From NCBI RefSeq assembly GCF_012844455.2, contig NZ_JABBCQ020000003.1:1-64000 (forward strand): 64,000 nt of DNA, given 5' to 3'. The stretch is from Comamonas suwonensis. GTDB taxonomy: Bacteria; Pseudomonadota; Gammaproteobacteria; Burkholderiales; Burkholderiaceae_C. Shown in pieces: positions 17,928 through 26,797 of the stretch. Made by a program: the position numbers and the translations under genes. The notes beneath the pieces were generated by a model, which searched no databases, was not told where the DNA came from, and saw only the letters and a list, made by a program, of their open reading frames with translations. The number at the start of each line of letters is the position of its first letter. The stretch's first letter is position 1.

Positions 17928-18974
17928 ATGATAGAAATTCGGGATTTATCCCTGACATACCAAGGCCCCAAAGGCCCGGTGCACGCCTTGCGTGGCATCA
18001 ACCTGGAAATCGCCTCGGGCGAAGTGTTCGGCATTATTGGCCGCTCCGGTGCGGGCAAAAGCTCGCTGGTGCGCTGCCTGAATTTGCTGAACCGCCCTAC
18101 CGAGGGCAGCGTTGTAGTGCATGGCCGCGACTTGATGCAACTGTCCAATGCCGAGCTGCGCGCCGCGCGCCGCGACATTGGCATGGTGTTCCAGCATTTC
18201 AACTTGCTGTCATCGCGCACCGTGTATGACAACGTGGCGTTGCCGCTGGAGCTTGCCGGTGTTTCCAAAGAAGAGATTTACCAGCGCGTCACGCCGCTGC
18301 TGGAGCTGGTGGGCCTTGATCACCTGTCTGATCGCTATCCTGCACAAATCTCCGGTGGTCAAAAGCAGCGCGTGGGCATTGCCCGTGCGCTGGCCAGCAA
18401 CCCCAAGGTGCTGCTGAGCGATGAAGCCACCTCGGCGCTGGACCCTGAAACCACGCGTTCGATTCTGGACTTGCTGCGCAAGGTCAACCGCGAGCTGGGC
18501 GTGACCGTGGTGTTGATTACGCACCAGATGCTGGTCATCAAGCAGATCGCGGACCGTGTGGCCGTAATTGATGGGGGCGAGATTGCTGAGTTGGGCTCGG
18601 TCATCGATGTGTTCACACGACCCCAGCAAGCCATTACCAAGAGCCTGATTGACGAAATCGTGCCCCAGCAGCTGCCGGAGTCCGTGATGAAGCGCGTGGC
18701 TGATCTGGCCGCCCAGCTGCAGCCCGGCCAGCAAGGCCAGCTGCTGCGTCTGTCCTATGCGGGCGAGAGCGCTTACCAGCCTATTCTGTCGCACCTGATT
18801 CGTGAACTGGGTCTGGATCTGTCGATCCTGCACGGTCAGATTGACGAAATTCAGGAGCAGACCTTTGGCTCGCTGGCGGTGTATGCCAGCGGCGAGGGCA
18901 CCAAGATTGATGCCGCCGTGACCCATCTGCGTGCCAGCGGCGTGCAGGTGCAGATTGTGCCCAGCAAGGACTAA
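17928..18974 (+). CDS. metN: Methionine ABC importer, ATPase
   Basis: 348 residues from ATG 17928. Walker A is GRSGAGKS (residues 38-45), the signature is [15 protein letters not shown], and Walker B is [16 protein letters not shown]. The C-terminal region (about residues 260-348: [20 protein letters not shown]...[23 protein letters not shown]) is the NIL/ACT-like methionine sensor that gives trans-inhibition by internal methionine. It is five bases from metI. Upstream lies a family A fragment; I saw no SAM riboswitch. Confidence 0.96.
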   Translation: MIEIRDLSLTYQGPKGPVHALRGINLEIASGEVFGIIGRSGAGKSSLVRCLNLLNRPTEGSVVVHGRDLMQLSNAELRAARRDIGMVFQHFNLLSSRTVYDNVALPLELAGVSKEEIYQRVTPLLELVGLDHLSDRYPAQISGGQKQRVGIARALASNPKVLLSDEATSALDPETTRSILDLLRKVNRELGVTVVLITHQMLVIKQIADRVAVIDGGEIAELGSVIDVFTRPQQAITKSLIDEIVPQQLPESVMKRVADLAAQLQPGQQGQLLRLSYAGESAYQPILSHLIRELGLDLSILHGQIDEIQEQTFGSLAVYASGEGTKIDAAVTHLRASGVQVQIVPSKD

Positions 18975-18979
18975 GAGCA

Positions 18980-19645
18980 ATGTTTGAGAATTTTTCGGAA
19001 ATGATGCTCCAGCTGCTGCTGGACTCCTTTTGGGAGACGCTGATCATGGTCGGCATCTCGGGCCTGATCGGCGGCGTGATCGGTATTCCTCTGGGCGTGT
19101 TTCTGCGTCTGACGGACCATGGTGGCATTCTGCAAAACAGCCCTGCCAACAAAATCGTTGGCTGGATTGTGAACGCGCTGCGCTCTACGCCTTTCATCAT
19201 TTTGCTGGTCGCCATCATCCCGCTGACGCGCTTTATCACGGGTTCTTCCATCGGTACCTGGGCGGCCGTTGTGCCGCTGACAATTGCCGCGGCACCTTTT
19301 GTGGCCCGTCTGGTTGAAACCGCTTTGCGTGAAGTCGATAGCGGGCTGATCGAAGCGGCCCAGTCCATGGGCGCGAGCACCAGCCAGATTGTCTGGAAAG
19401 TGCTGCTGCCCGAGGCACTGCCTGGCATCGTCGCCGGCCTGACTATCAGCTTTGTGAGCTTGACCGGCTACTCGGCCATGGCCGGTGCCATTGGCGGCGG
19501 CGGCCTGGGTGACCTAGGCATTCGCTACGGCTACCAACGCTTCTTGCCTGATGTGATGCTGGTCGTTGTCATCATCCTGATTTTCTTTGTGCAGGTCATT
19601 CAGAGCCTGGGCGACTGGGCGGTGCGCCGTCTCAGCCATCGTTGA
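18980..19645 (+). CDS. metI: Methionine ABC importer, permease
   Basis: 221 residues with five hydrophobic segments. The permease signature is EAAQSMGASTSQIVWKVLLPEALPGIVAG, which contacts the ATPase. GYSAMAGAIGGGGLGDLGIRYGYQRF is typical of MetI. It is the inner-membrane channel for D/L-methionine, pairing with metN (5-base gap) and metQ, which lies beyond a small inserted gene. Confidence 0.96.
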   Translation: MFENFSEMMLQLLLDSFWETLIMVGISGLIGGVIGIPLGVFLRLTDHGGILQNSPANKIVGWIVNALRSTPFIILLVAIIPLTRFITGSSIGTWAAVVPLTIAAAPFVARLVETALREVDSGLIEAAQSMGASTSQIVWKVLLPEALPGIVAGLTISFVSLTGYSAMAGAIGGGGLGDLGIRYGYQRFLPDVMLVVVIILIFFVQVIQSLGDWAVRRLSHR

Positions 19646-19788
19646 GTCACACCGCTACATTACAGAAATATTAGAAAGGGGCTGATCCAGCAGGCTGGGG
19701 CAGCCCCTAAAATGAAGCTTCAAACTTTTTTGATAGGGCCGCTCTCAAACAAGGGTGGCCATGATTTTTTTTGGATAGATAACAGCAA

Positions 19789-20097
19789 ATGATGGATGGT
19801 TTGATTACCGGCCGACTGACCGGCGTTCCTGAGAGTCGTGTAGACCGCAACCGTCGCCCCTATATGGTGGCCCGCATGCGAGCCAACGCGGGTGATGGTT
19901 CTTCGATTCCTGTGAACATCGTCGCTTTTGACAACGCCCCCTGCGCCGTGCTGCGCAGCTTGGCGGAAGGCGATGCGATTGCATTGCGCGGTACCTTGAC
20001 ACCCAAGGTTTGGATTGACCGCCAGGAAGAATCGCACGCCGTGCTCGACGTGGTAGCTCAGCAGGTGCTGGCAGCGCCTACGCTGTCGGATCTCTGA
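19789..20097 (+). CDS. Single-stranded DNA-binding-like OB-fold protein
   Basis: 102 residues with the layout of a compact SSB-type OB fold: GLITGRLTGVPESRVDRNRRPYMVARMRA, then SIPVNIVAFDNAPCAVLRSL, then GDAIALRGTLTPKVW. It lacks the acidic C-terminal tail of housekeeping SSB. It is shorter than SSB and differs from typical PriB. It sits between metI and metQ, with a strong terminator after it, so metQ must have its own promoter. ATG at 19789 or 19792; no clear Shine-Dalgarno. Confidence 0.75.
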   Translation: MMDGLITGRLTGVPESRVDRNRRPYMVARMRANAGDGSSIPVNIVAFDNAPCAVLRSLAEGDAIALRGTLTPKVWIDRQEESHAVLDVVAQQVLAAPTLSDL

Positions 20098-20110
20098 TCG
20101 CATCGACATC

Positions 20111-20146
20111 AAAAAAGCCCGCTACCGTTCTGGAGCGGGCTTTTTT
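20111..20146. terminator. Terminator after the SSB-like gene
   Basis: AAAAAAGCCCGCT-accgttctgg-AGCGGGCTTTTTT: 13-bp perfect arms. It separates the SSB-like gene from metQ and works in both directions. Confidence 0.93.
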
Positions 20147-20278
20147 TGTGTGTGTCAACGCTTGCAAACTGCCAATGTGTAGTTTGCAAGTGAGCAATCT
20201 GTCTAAAGCACTGGCTTTTGATGGTCGGAACAGGCGCTACATTCAGTGTTATCCCAATTTTTGGCACAAGGAAATTTC

Positions 20279-21079
20279 ATGCTGAACAAGCGCTCGCTTT
20301 TGCGCACAACACTGGCTGTCGCTGCGACCGCCACGCTGGGCTTTGCCGCTCAGGCGCAGGACAAGACCATCAAGATCGGCGTGACAGCCGGCCCCCACGC
20401 CCAGATCATGGAAGTGGTCAAGAAGGTGGCCGTCAAGAACGGTCTGAACCTCAAGATTGTTGAGTTTGGTGATTATGTTCAGCCCAACGCGGCGCTGTCT
20501 GCTGGCGACCTCGATGCCAACAGCTACCAGCATCGTCCGTATCTGGATGCGCAGCTCAAAGACCGTGGCTACAAGATCAGCTGGGTGGCTGATACGGTGA
20601 ATTTCCCCATCGGCATCTACTCCAAGAAGATCAAGACGCTGGCTGAACTGCCCACGGGGGCCAAGTTCGGCATCCCCAACGACCCCACCAACGGAGGCCG
20701 CGCGCTGCTGCTGCTGCAGTCGCATGGCCTTATCAAGCTCAAAGAGGGCGCGGGCCTGAAGTCCACGCCACTGGATATCGTGTCCAACCCCAAGAAGCTC
20801 AAATTCATTGAACTGGATGCTGCGCAGCTGCCGCGCTCGCTTGATGATCTGGAGGCCTCTACTGTCAACACCAACTTCGCCATCTCTGCGGGCCTGAATC
20901 CCAAGAAGGATGCGATTGCACTGGAATCGGCCAAGAACCCCTATGTGAACATCATGGTGGTGCGCGATGCGGATAAGAACCAGCCCTGGGTGGCCCAGTT
21001 GATCAAGTCTTACCACTCGGAAGAAGTGCGCCAGTTTATTGACAAGGAGTTCAAGGGCTCCGTTTTCCCGGCTTTTTGA
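20279..21079 (+). CDS. metQ: Methionine-binding protein of the MetNIQ importer
   Basis: 266 residues from ATG 20279 with AAGGA upstream. The signal peptide is MLNKRSLLRTTLAVAATATLGFAAQA, with no lipobox cysteine, so a soluble periplasmic form is likely. NLPA-family motifs: TIKIGVTAGPHAQIMEVVKK, EFGDYVQPNAALSAGDLDAN, FGIPNDPTNGGRALLLLQ and TVNTNFAISAGLNPKKDA. It delivers methionine to MetI. It is cut off from metNI by the SSB-like gene and a terminator, and followed at once by a family B repeat. Confidence 0.95.
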   Translation: MLNKRSLLRTTLAVAATATLGFAAQAQDKTIKIGVTAGPHAQIMEVVKKVAVKNGLNLKIVEFGDYVQPNAALSAGDLDANSYQHRPYLDAQLKDRGYKISWVADTVNFPIGIYSKKIKTLAELPTGAKFGIPNDPTNGGRALLLLQSHGLIKLKEGAGLKSTPLDIVSNPKKLKFIELDAAQLPRSLDDLEASTVNTNFAISAGLNPKKDAIALESAKNPYVNIMVVRDADKNQPWVAQLIKSYHSEEVRQFIDKEFKGSVFPAF

Positions 21080-21167
21080 GGACTCCCCCCTGAGGCGCTT
21101 TGCGGCTTCCCCCTGAGGGGGACGACAGCCCTGCTGCGCGGCGGCGCTTGCTAGCTGTCTCTTTGAT
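21080..21167 (+). repeat. Family B dispersed repeat after metQ
   Basis: A GC-rich element starting right after the metQ stop: CCCCCCTGAGGCGCTTTGCG, then GCTTCCCCCTGAGGGGGACG, then CTGCGCGGCGGCGCTTGC. Three other copies follow transport genes at 32861, 38145 and 41373. Each has a GGCGC-TTTGCG-type small hairpin and a C-run/G-run pairing. Confidence 0.8.
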
Positions 21168-21245
21168 GGGGGCATGCCTGACTGAGGCATTGGGCTAAGC
21201 GCTGCACCTGCAGCGCTTTTTTATGTTCTTTGAATTACCCTGTAG

Positions 21246-21272
21246 TTGATAGCTGCCTGCGTTTGCTGCTCT
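21246..21272 (+). repeat. Family A dispersed repeat copy
   Basis: TTGATAGCTGCCTGCGTTTG in the gap between metQ and the nitroreductase gene, followed 70 bases on by GCAGGCGCTGGCTGCTATTG, the inverted counterpart. Confidence 0.6.
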
Positions 21273-21339
21273 TGGTCTTCGGTATGGCTTCTCCACAGAG
21301 CCTTTGAGTAGCAGGCGCTGGCTGCTATTGTTTTTGCTG

Positions 21340-22053
21340 CTATTCCATCACCTGAAACCACTCGGCCAGCGGCGCACGCGTGGTCTGGGTCTGGTTAACG
21401 GGGGCGGCTTCATCGGCCCAGCCGATGGCCAGACCGCAGACGATGTGCTTGTTCTCGGCCAGGCCCAGCACGCGGCGCACGGTGGCGGGGTAGGAGGCGA
21501 GGGCACCAATGGCGCAGCTGCCCAGACCCATGGCTGCGGCGGCGAGCTGCAGGCCGTAGAGCGTCATGCCCAGATCCATATAGCCGCCGGGGCCGTAGTG
21601 AGAGTCGATGGTGACGACCAGCGCCACGGGTGCATCAAAGAATTGGTAGTTGCGCGCAAACTGCGTCTCGCGCCCGGCACGGTCATCGCGGGCCACGCCT
21701 AAAGCGCCATAAAGCGCTTGCGCTGAAGCGACCTGACGTTTGCGCAGCTGCATGGGCATGGGGCGGGGAAAGTAGGCGTAGTCCTCGCATTCAGGCACCT
21801 GGTTTGCAACGTCTTGGAGCAGGGCATGGCTCAACTCCTCGCGCAGAGCACCGCGTACGGCAATCAACTGGCCGGGCTGCAGATTGCCACCGCTGGGGGC
21901 TTGGCGTGCACTCAGCAGCAACTGCTCAAGCAGTGCATTGGGCACGGCATCCGGCAAAAAAGCACGGCTGGAGCGGCGCTGCTGCATGAGTGCCAGCATT
22001 TGCGGAATCTGCATATTTTTAGATGAATTATCAGTAATGCCTAGGTTGGACAT
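21340..22053 (-). CDS. Nitroreductase family flavoprotein
   Basis: About 237 residues from ATG 22053; ATG 22014 (MQIPQMLALMQQRRSSRAF) and TTG 22083 are alternatives, none with a clear Shine-Dalgarno. RRSSRAF and SARQAPSGGNLQPG are FMN-phosphate site motifs. DLGMTLYGLQLAAAAMGLGSCAIGAL and LGLAENKHIVCGLAIGWAD are also family-typical. It is an FMN-dependent NAD(P)H oxidoreductase of unknown substrate. It is last in the biotin-transporter operon and directly follows the thiolase-like gene. Confidence 0.85.
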   Translation of the reverse strand: MSNLGITDNSSKNMQIPQMLALMQQRRSSRAFLPDAVPNALLEQLLLSARQAPSGGNLQPGQLIAVRGALREELSHALLQDVANQVPECEDYAYFPRPMPMQLRKRQVASAQALYGALGVARDDRAGRETQFARNYQFFDAPVALVVTIDSHYGPGGYMDLGMTLYGLQLAAAAMGLGSCAIGALASYPATVRRVLGLAENKHIVCGLAIGWADEAAPVNQTQTTRAPLAEWFQVME

Positions 22054-22075
22054 GCGGTTGCAGCTATCAAAATAA
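22054..22075 (-). repeat. Family A fragment at the nitroreductase start
   Basis: On the minus strand TTTTGATAGCTGCAACCGC runs into the ATG at 22053. The repeat therefore supplies the leader, or the first codons if TTG 22083 is used. Confidence 0.5.
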
Positions 22076-22079
22076 ATAC

Positions 22080-23315
22080 TCAAAAAACGGGGCGATCATT
22101 GCCCAGCCACTGCACCAGCGTAGCGGCACCAATGCCACCCGCGCCGGCAATGGCAGCCATGCCGAGCGTTTGAGTTTGTGCATCAGTCTGAGCCTGTGTC
22201 TGAGCGTTTGCTTGAAGCTGCGCCAGGCAGCGCACCAGTGCAATGGCGCCGGAGGCTCCGATGGGGTGGCCGCGGGCCAGTCCGCCGCCTTGCCAGTTGA
22301 TGGACTCCGGTGCAAGGCCTAGCGCATCACAAAAGGCCAGCCCTTGCACGGCAAAGGCATCATGCAGCTCCAGCGCTGACAAATCTTGCGCAAGCAGCTC
22401 TGATTTTGATAGTGATTTTGCACCACGCAGCAGTGCCATACGGGCTGCGGCAATGGCTGCCAGCAGTGGTGTTTCGGGGGCTGCGCCAATAGAGGCGCTG
22501 GCCAGCCACTGGGCGCGGGGCTGCAGATTCCAGCGCACGCAGGCATCCGGCGTGGCCAGCAAAATCAGGGCCGCACCATCTGCCTTGGCAGAGATGGTCA
22601 GGGCGCTCAGGGCGTGGGCATTGATATCGGCCGGGCTGGCGCTGGAGTCGTTTGCGTGGGCCACAACCGGCATGCGCGCTGCACGCTCGGCTTTGATGGC
22701 ACGCGGGTAGACGTCGTGATTAATGCCTGCCACAGCCGTGATTTCTGCACTCAGGCGGGCTTGCGCAGCCACGGCCTTGGCATGGCTGCGCAGCGCGTAG
22801 TGCTCTTGCGCGCTGCGGGTGTGGCCATGCTGCAGTGCGTAGTCGGCGGCGGATTGCAGCATGTCCGGGTCACGCGCCGGGTCCGGGGCGAAGGGTGGGC
22901 GCTCATAGCTTTGGGGCGCTTCATCGCTGCGCATGGGGCGGGTCTGGCGTATGGGTGAGCGGCTCCATGCTTCGGCACCGCCGGCAATCACCACCTTGGC
23001 TTGACCGGATTGCAGCAGGCCCACGGCCATGGCGATGGCGTCCAGCCCAGAGCAGCATTGTGTATCTACGCTGTGCGCGGCGCAGCTGTCGGGCAGGCCT
23101 GCGGCGAGAGTCAGCATGCGTGCTGGGTTGCCGCCTGCGCCCAGTGCGTTGCCAAGCACCACCGCATCTACCGCCGTTGCTGGCAGGCCGCTTTGTGCGA
23201 GCAGCGACCGCAGCAAGGGCGTGGCCAGTTCATGCTCCTGCAACTGGCTGAGCGCGCCGCCCACGGGGGTGACCGGGCTGCGAGTCCAGGCAATGATGGG
23301 AGTGTGGCGATGCAT
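22080..23315 (-). CDS. Thiolase-like acyltransferase lacking the C-terminal Cys
   Basis: 411 residues of the thiolase fold. The nucleophile region is TQCCSGLDAIAMA with the catalytic Cys at residue 87. The histidine motif GGGLARGHPIGASGAIALV is intact. The final thiolase motif, normally C-x-G-G-G, reads AIAGAGGIGAATLVQ, so the acid/base cysteine is missing. That argues against ordinary thiolysis or Claisen condensation. It is preceded by an acyl-CoA ligase gene (16-base gap) in an operon with BioMNY. The region near 22375-22425 resembles a family A repeat taken into the coding sequence. Confidence 0.85.
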   Translation of the reverse strand: MHRHTPIIAWTRSPVTPVGGALSQLQEHELATPLLRSLLAQSGLPATAVDAVVLGNALGAGGNPARMLTLAAGLPDSCAAHSVDTQCCSGLDAIAMAVGLLQSGQAKVVIAGGAEAWSRSPIRQTRPMRSDEAPQSYERPPFAPDPARDPDMLQSAADYALQHGHTRSAQEHYALRSHAKAVAAQARLSAEITAVAGINHDVYPRAIKAERAARMPVVAHANDSSASPADINAHALSALTISAKADGAALILLATPDACVRWNLQPRAQWLASASIGAAPETPLLAAIAAARMALLRGAKSLSKSELLAQDLSALELHDAFAVQGLAFCDALGLAPESINWQGGGLARGHPIGASGAIALVRCLAQLQANAQTQAQTDAQTQTLGMAAIAGAGGIGAATLVQWLGNDRPVF

Positions 23316-23331
23316 GGGGGTGCGGTGGTTC

Positions 23332-24825
23332 TCAGCCTTGGAGGGGCTGGAGTTGAAGCAGGAGTGGGGGGCGGTCGCTTGAAGGGCTTGCGGATTGCAG
23401 TGCCAAGCCCAGTTTGCCGTGATCGGTCTTGCCGCTGGCGGTGTGGGGCCAGTCTGGGCAGATCCACCATTGGCGGGGCACCTTGAAGGCCTCGGTGCGC
23501 TCGCGCAGCCACTGGCTCAGCGCTAGTGCGCCGGGATGCGGCTCTGCCATGTCTGGCTTCCATTGCACGACGGCCTGCACCTGCATGCCGCGCAGTGCGT
23601 CGGCGCTGCCGTGCAGGGAGACATGGGCGATGTGGGGGTGTTCCGCCAGCATGTTCTCGATTTCTTCGGGAAACAGGTTTTTGCCCTGCGTGACGATCAT
23701 GCGGCTCTGGCGGCCTGCCAGGCAGAGCATGCCGCGCTCGTCGATATGGCCCATGTCGCGCACGGACAGCCAGTCATCGTCGCGCAGAACGGCCGTGGGG
23801 TCGTGGGCGTCGCCCACATAGTCCATGAACAGCATGGGGCTGCGGATATAGATCAGCCCATCGCCCTCTTGACTGCGGCTGGCTTCGGCCACGCTATGGT
23901 CTGCCGTGCTGCGAATATCAATTTCCACATTGCTGAAAGGTCGGCCCACGGCCTGCGGGCTGCTGGCTTCATCGGCATCCATCCACGCCACAAAGCTGGC
24001 TTCTGATGCGCCATAAAACTCAATGATGCGGGCCTTGGGGAACAGCGCACGCAGCGCAGGCGTGTGGGCGCGCATCCAGCGTGCGCCGCTAATGGTGATG
24101 AGTTCCACCTCGGGGATGGGGCGCAGCTTGCGGTGCTCGGCCCATTGCAGCATCAGCAGCAATTGGCTGGGCACGGCCACGAGGCAGGGCGTATCGCCGC
24201 GCGCCAGAGTGTTCAGGCAGCGCGATGCGGAAAACTTCTCCTGCATGACGGCGCCGCAGCCATACCAGACGCCTTGCATGGCACCGAATAGAAACAGCGA
24301 ATGCGAGATGCGCCCCGGTGTCAGCGTGCGCTGGGCTACCACCGGGCCAAAGTCTTGCAGGCCGACGCGAAAGCTTTCTGTCCACGACTGGTGGTGGCGC
24401 TTGAAGCCTTTGGGAACGCCGGTGCTGCCCGAGGTAAAGCCGGTATAGAAGGAGGTCAGGGGCGCGGCTGTGCTCAGGTTGCCGGGGGTATTGGGCAGCC
24501 AGCTTTCAATGCGCTGGCGCACGGCAGGCTGCCAGTCGGGGTCAGCCACTGCGGCGCAGCGGCCGCTGTGAATGACGGCCAGAAAGTCCACCAGCCGCTC
24601 CAGCGTGGACTGGCTGGCGTCCAGCAGCACCATTTGCGGCGCGTGCCGGGCAATGAGCTTTGCTGATCGCTGCTGTACGGCAGTGTGCAACTGCGCAAAC
24701 GTCCATACGCCTGCCTCGCTTTCAAGTGCAATCACATCGGGTCGCTGCTCGGCCCAGTGGGCCAGCGGGCCGTGAACCAGCTGCCAGAAACTTTCCAGCG
24801 GAGCGGAAACAGGCAATACGCTCAT
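23332..24825 (-). CDS. AMP-forming acyl-CoA ligase in the biotin-transport operon
   Basis: 497 residues of the ANL adenylating family. The P-loop is FTSGSTGVPKG (near 130-140). IIEFYGASEASFVAWMD is the A5 motif. LSVRDMGHIDERGMLCLAGRQSRMIVTQGKNLFPEEIE spans A7-A8. PRQWWICPDWPHTASGKTDHGKL holds the A10 catalytic lysine. It activates a carboxylic acid as the AMP ester, then probably as a CoA thioester; the acid is unknown. ATG overlaps the bioY stop. Next to a biotin transporter, a pimelate-like acid is one possible substrate (inference). Confidence 0.88.
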   Translation of the reverse strand: MSVLPVSAPLESFWQLVHGPLAHWAEQRPDVIALESEAGVWTFAQLHTAVQQRSAKLIARHAPQMVLLDASQSTLERLVDFLAVIHSGRCAAVADPDWQPAVRQRIESWLPNTPGNLSTAAPLTSFYTGFTSGSTGVPKGFKRHHQSWTESFRVGLQDFGPVVAQRTLTPGRISHSLFLFGAMQGVWYGCGAVMQEKFSASRCLNTLARGDTPCLVAVPSQLLLMLQWAEHRKLRPIPEVELITISGARWMRAHTPALRALFPKARIIEFYGASEASFVAWMDADEASSPQAVGRPFSNVEIDIRSTADHSVAEASRSQEGDGLIYIRSPMLFMDYVGDAHDPTAVLRDDDWLSVRDMGHIDERGMLCLAGRQSRMIVTQGKNLFPEEIENMLAEHPHIAHVSLHGSADALRGMQVQAVVQWKPDMAEPHPGALALSQWLRERTEAFKVPRQWWICPDWPHTASGKTDHGKLGLALQSASPSSDRPPLLLQLQPLQG

Positions 24826-25418
24826 CGACGGCCGCCAAAGCGCCAGTCAGGCATGCCACGCGCCACGGTGTGGACGATGATGGCGCAGAGAATGCACTTG
24901 ATGAAGTCGCCAGGCACAAAGGCCAGCGTCACTTTGAAGGCCTGCGCAAAGCTCATGTTTGCCAGTTGCATGAGGCCCAGCACGCCAAAGGCATGCAGGC
25001 ACAGCAGGCCGCCGACCACGGAAGCGATGAAGGCGCTGAAGGCTGTGCGGCGGGGCGTGCTTTGCGGCAGTGCCGCCATGATGGCTCCCGTAATGCCCGC
25101 GGCCAGCGCATAGCCGATCAGATAGCCGGCAGAAGGTGCCATGAACACGCCAATACCGCCGCGCCCACCAGACAAAAGGGGCAGGCCCACGGCCACGGCG
25201 GCTAAGAACAGCAGCATGGACTGCAGACCGCGCCATGGGCCGAGCATGACGCCCGCCAGCATCACACCCAGTGACTGGATGGTGATGGGCACGCCAAACG
25301 GCAGGTCAATCTTGGGGATCAGGCCCATCACGGCCATCAGTGCCGCGAACAGAGAGACCTGAGCCATGGAGCGCGCGCCCTGGCGCGATACGGTATGGGA
25401 GGAAGAAGTGTTCATCAT
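24822..25418 (-). CDS. bioY: Biotin ECF transporter, substrate-binding protein BioY
   Basis: 198 residues with six hydrophobic segments. Motifs typical of BioY: PFGVPITIQSLGVMLAGVMLGPWRG, then LPLLSGGRGGIGVFMAPSAGYLIGYALAA, then FVPGDFIKCILCAIIVHTVARG. It binds biotin with high affinity in the membrane. Encoded with bioN and bioM, it forms the three-part ECF importer. Confidence 0.95.
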   Translation of the reverse strand: MMNTSSSHTVSRQGARSMAQVSLFAALMAVMGLIPKIDLPFGVPITIQSLGVMLAGVMLGPWRGLQSMLLFLAAVAVGLPLLSGGRGGIGVFMAPSAGYLIGYALAAGITGAIMAALPQSTPRRTAFSAFIASVVGGLLCLHAFGVLGLMQLANMSFAQAFKVTLAFVPGDFIKCILCAIIVHTVARGMPDWRFGGRR

Positions 25419-25431
25419 GTCTCCGAAAAAT

Positions 25432-26025
25432 TTAGAAGCCCAGTCGCGCCCAGAGGGCGTCTGCTACACGGCGCGTGGCCTGCAGCATATGAATCGTCAG
25501 TGGTGCAATCAGGCGCAGGCCGCCGCTTTTGCCGGTGCGCAGGCGGTAGGCGTCGTCCAGCTTTTTCCATTGCACAAAAAAGTGTTCGGTAAAGCGCAGC
25601 ATCAGTGCAATTTGCATGGCCACGCGTTCGGTGGGAATCCCCAGTTTGGCAAGCGGCGAGAGCAGCCACTCCAGCACCTCCACCAGATCGCTGGGGCGGG
25701 TGGTGATGGTCAGTGCAATGCCCAGTGTCGATGCGCAGATCAGCCGCAGGGCGCTGACGGCGGCCAGTTCATGCTTGCCCATGAAGACGTGAAAGCCCGC
25801 CACCAGCAGCGCGGCGATGATGACCGAGCGCATCAGTCTGCGGGCAATCTGCGTGGCTTGACCCAGAGACAGCCAGAGAATTAAGCAAAAAACGCTGCAG
25901 CCCGCCAGCAGCAAGGGGGAGGCCATTAAAAACAATAGCGTGCCAAACACGGCCAGAAGCAAGAGCTTGAGGCCGGCTGGCCAGCGGTGCAGCCAGGTGG
26001 CGTATTCGCTGTAGAGGCTACCCAT
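25432..26025 (-). CDS. bioN: Biotin ECF transporter, transmembrane coupling protein BioN
   Basis: 197 residues starting MGSLYSEYATWLHRWPAGLKLLLLAVFG, then several hydrophobic segments. EcfT proteins couple to the ATPase with short Ala-Arg-Gly-type motifs; here ATRRVADALWARLGF near the end is the likely coupling helix. It overlaps bioM by eight bases and precedes bioY by 13. Confidence 0.9.
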   Translation of the reverse strand: MGSLYSEYATWLHRWPAGLKLLLLAVFGTLLFLMASPLLLAGCSVFCLILWLSLGQATQIARRLMRSVIIAALLVAGFHVFMGKHELAAVSALRLICASTLGIALTITTRPSDLVEVLEWLLSPLAKLGIPTERVAMQIALMLRFTEHFFVQWKKLDDAYRLRTGKSGGLRLIAPLTIHMLQATRRVADALWARLGF

Positions 26026-26797
26026 GGTGTGGCTCGCCTGTCTGTGGAGTGGTTGCGTGTGGGGGGGCTGCGTTTGAAGGATTCAGACTGGCCGCCAGTT
26101 CTGCGGAGATTTCTGCCGCAACAGCAGTTTCATAAGCGCTGCAGACCTCGCGGCCAGGGCCGTCGCCGCGCAGCTTGCCTTGCTCCAGCCAGATCACGCG
26201 CTCAAAGTCGCGCACATGGTCGAGCACGTGGGTGGAGACCAGAATCTGTTGGGGTGCAGCGGCAATGTCCCGCGCCAGCCGCGCCTGTCCGGGCAGGTCC
26301 AGGCTGGCAAAAGGTTCATCAAGCAGCAGCACCTGCGGCGATGCAATCAGCAGCGACAGCCAGCACACCTGCTGGCGCTGGCCCTGGCTGAGGCTGCTGA
26401 CGGCGCGCTCAGCCCAGTGGGCCAGTCCGCGTTCGTTCAGCAGCTCGCGGGCTTTGGCCTTGGCTTGCTGCTTGTTCAAACCCTTGGGGCGCAAACCTAG
26501 TGCCAGCTCTTCCTCTACGGTGGGGAAGATGATCTGATCATCAGGGTTTTGAAACATCAGGCCGACGAGACCGGGGTTGTGCTGGCGTGCTTGCAGCAAC
26601 TCTGCGCCGCCCATCAGCACCTGACCGGTCTGTGGAATCTCCAGCCCACACAGCAGTCTGAACAGGCTGGATTTGCCCGCGCCGTTGTTGCCAATAACGC
26701 CGATGCGCTTTTGCTGCAGCTTCAGGTTCAGCCCATCAAACACCGTGGTCTGGCCGCGCTGCAGGCGGATATCGAGCAGTTGCATGCCGCTGCTCAT
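26018..26797 (-). CDS. bioM: Biotin ECF transporter, ATPase BioM
   Basis: 259 residues. Walker A is GNNGAGKS (36-43), the Q-loop region is FQNPDDQIIFPTVEEELALGL (the ECF-type NPDDQ), the signature is SSLSQGQRQQ (atypical SLSQGQ), and Walker B is [14 protein letters not shown]-terminal tail of about 40 residues is rich in Ala, Pro and His. It is first in the six-gene operon bioM-bioN-bioY-ligase-thiolase-nitroreductase. Confidence 0.94.
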   Translation of the reverse strand: MSSGMQLLDIRLQRGQTTVFDGLNLKLQQKRIGVIGNNGAGKSSLFRLLCGLEIPQTGQVLMGGAELLQARQHNPGLVGLMFQNPDDQIIFPTVEEELALGLRPKGLNKQQAKAKARELLNERGLAHWAERAVSSLSQGQRQQVCWLSLLIASPQVLLLDEPFASLDLPGQARLARDIAAAPQQILVSTHVLDHVRDFERVIWLEQGKLRGDGPGREVCSAYETAVAAEISAELAASLNPSNAAPPHATTPQTGEPHHG

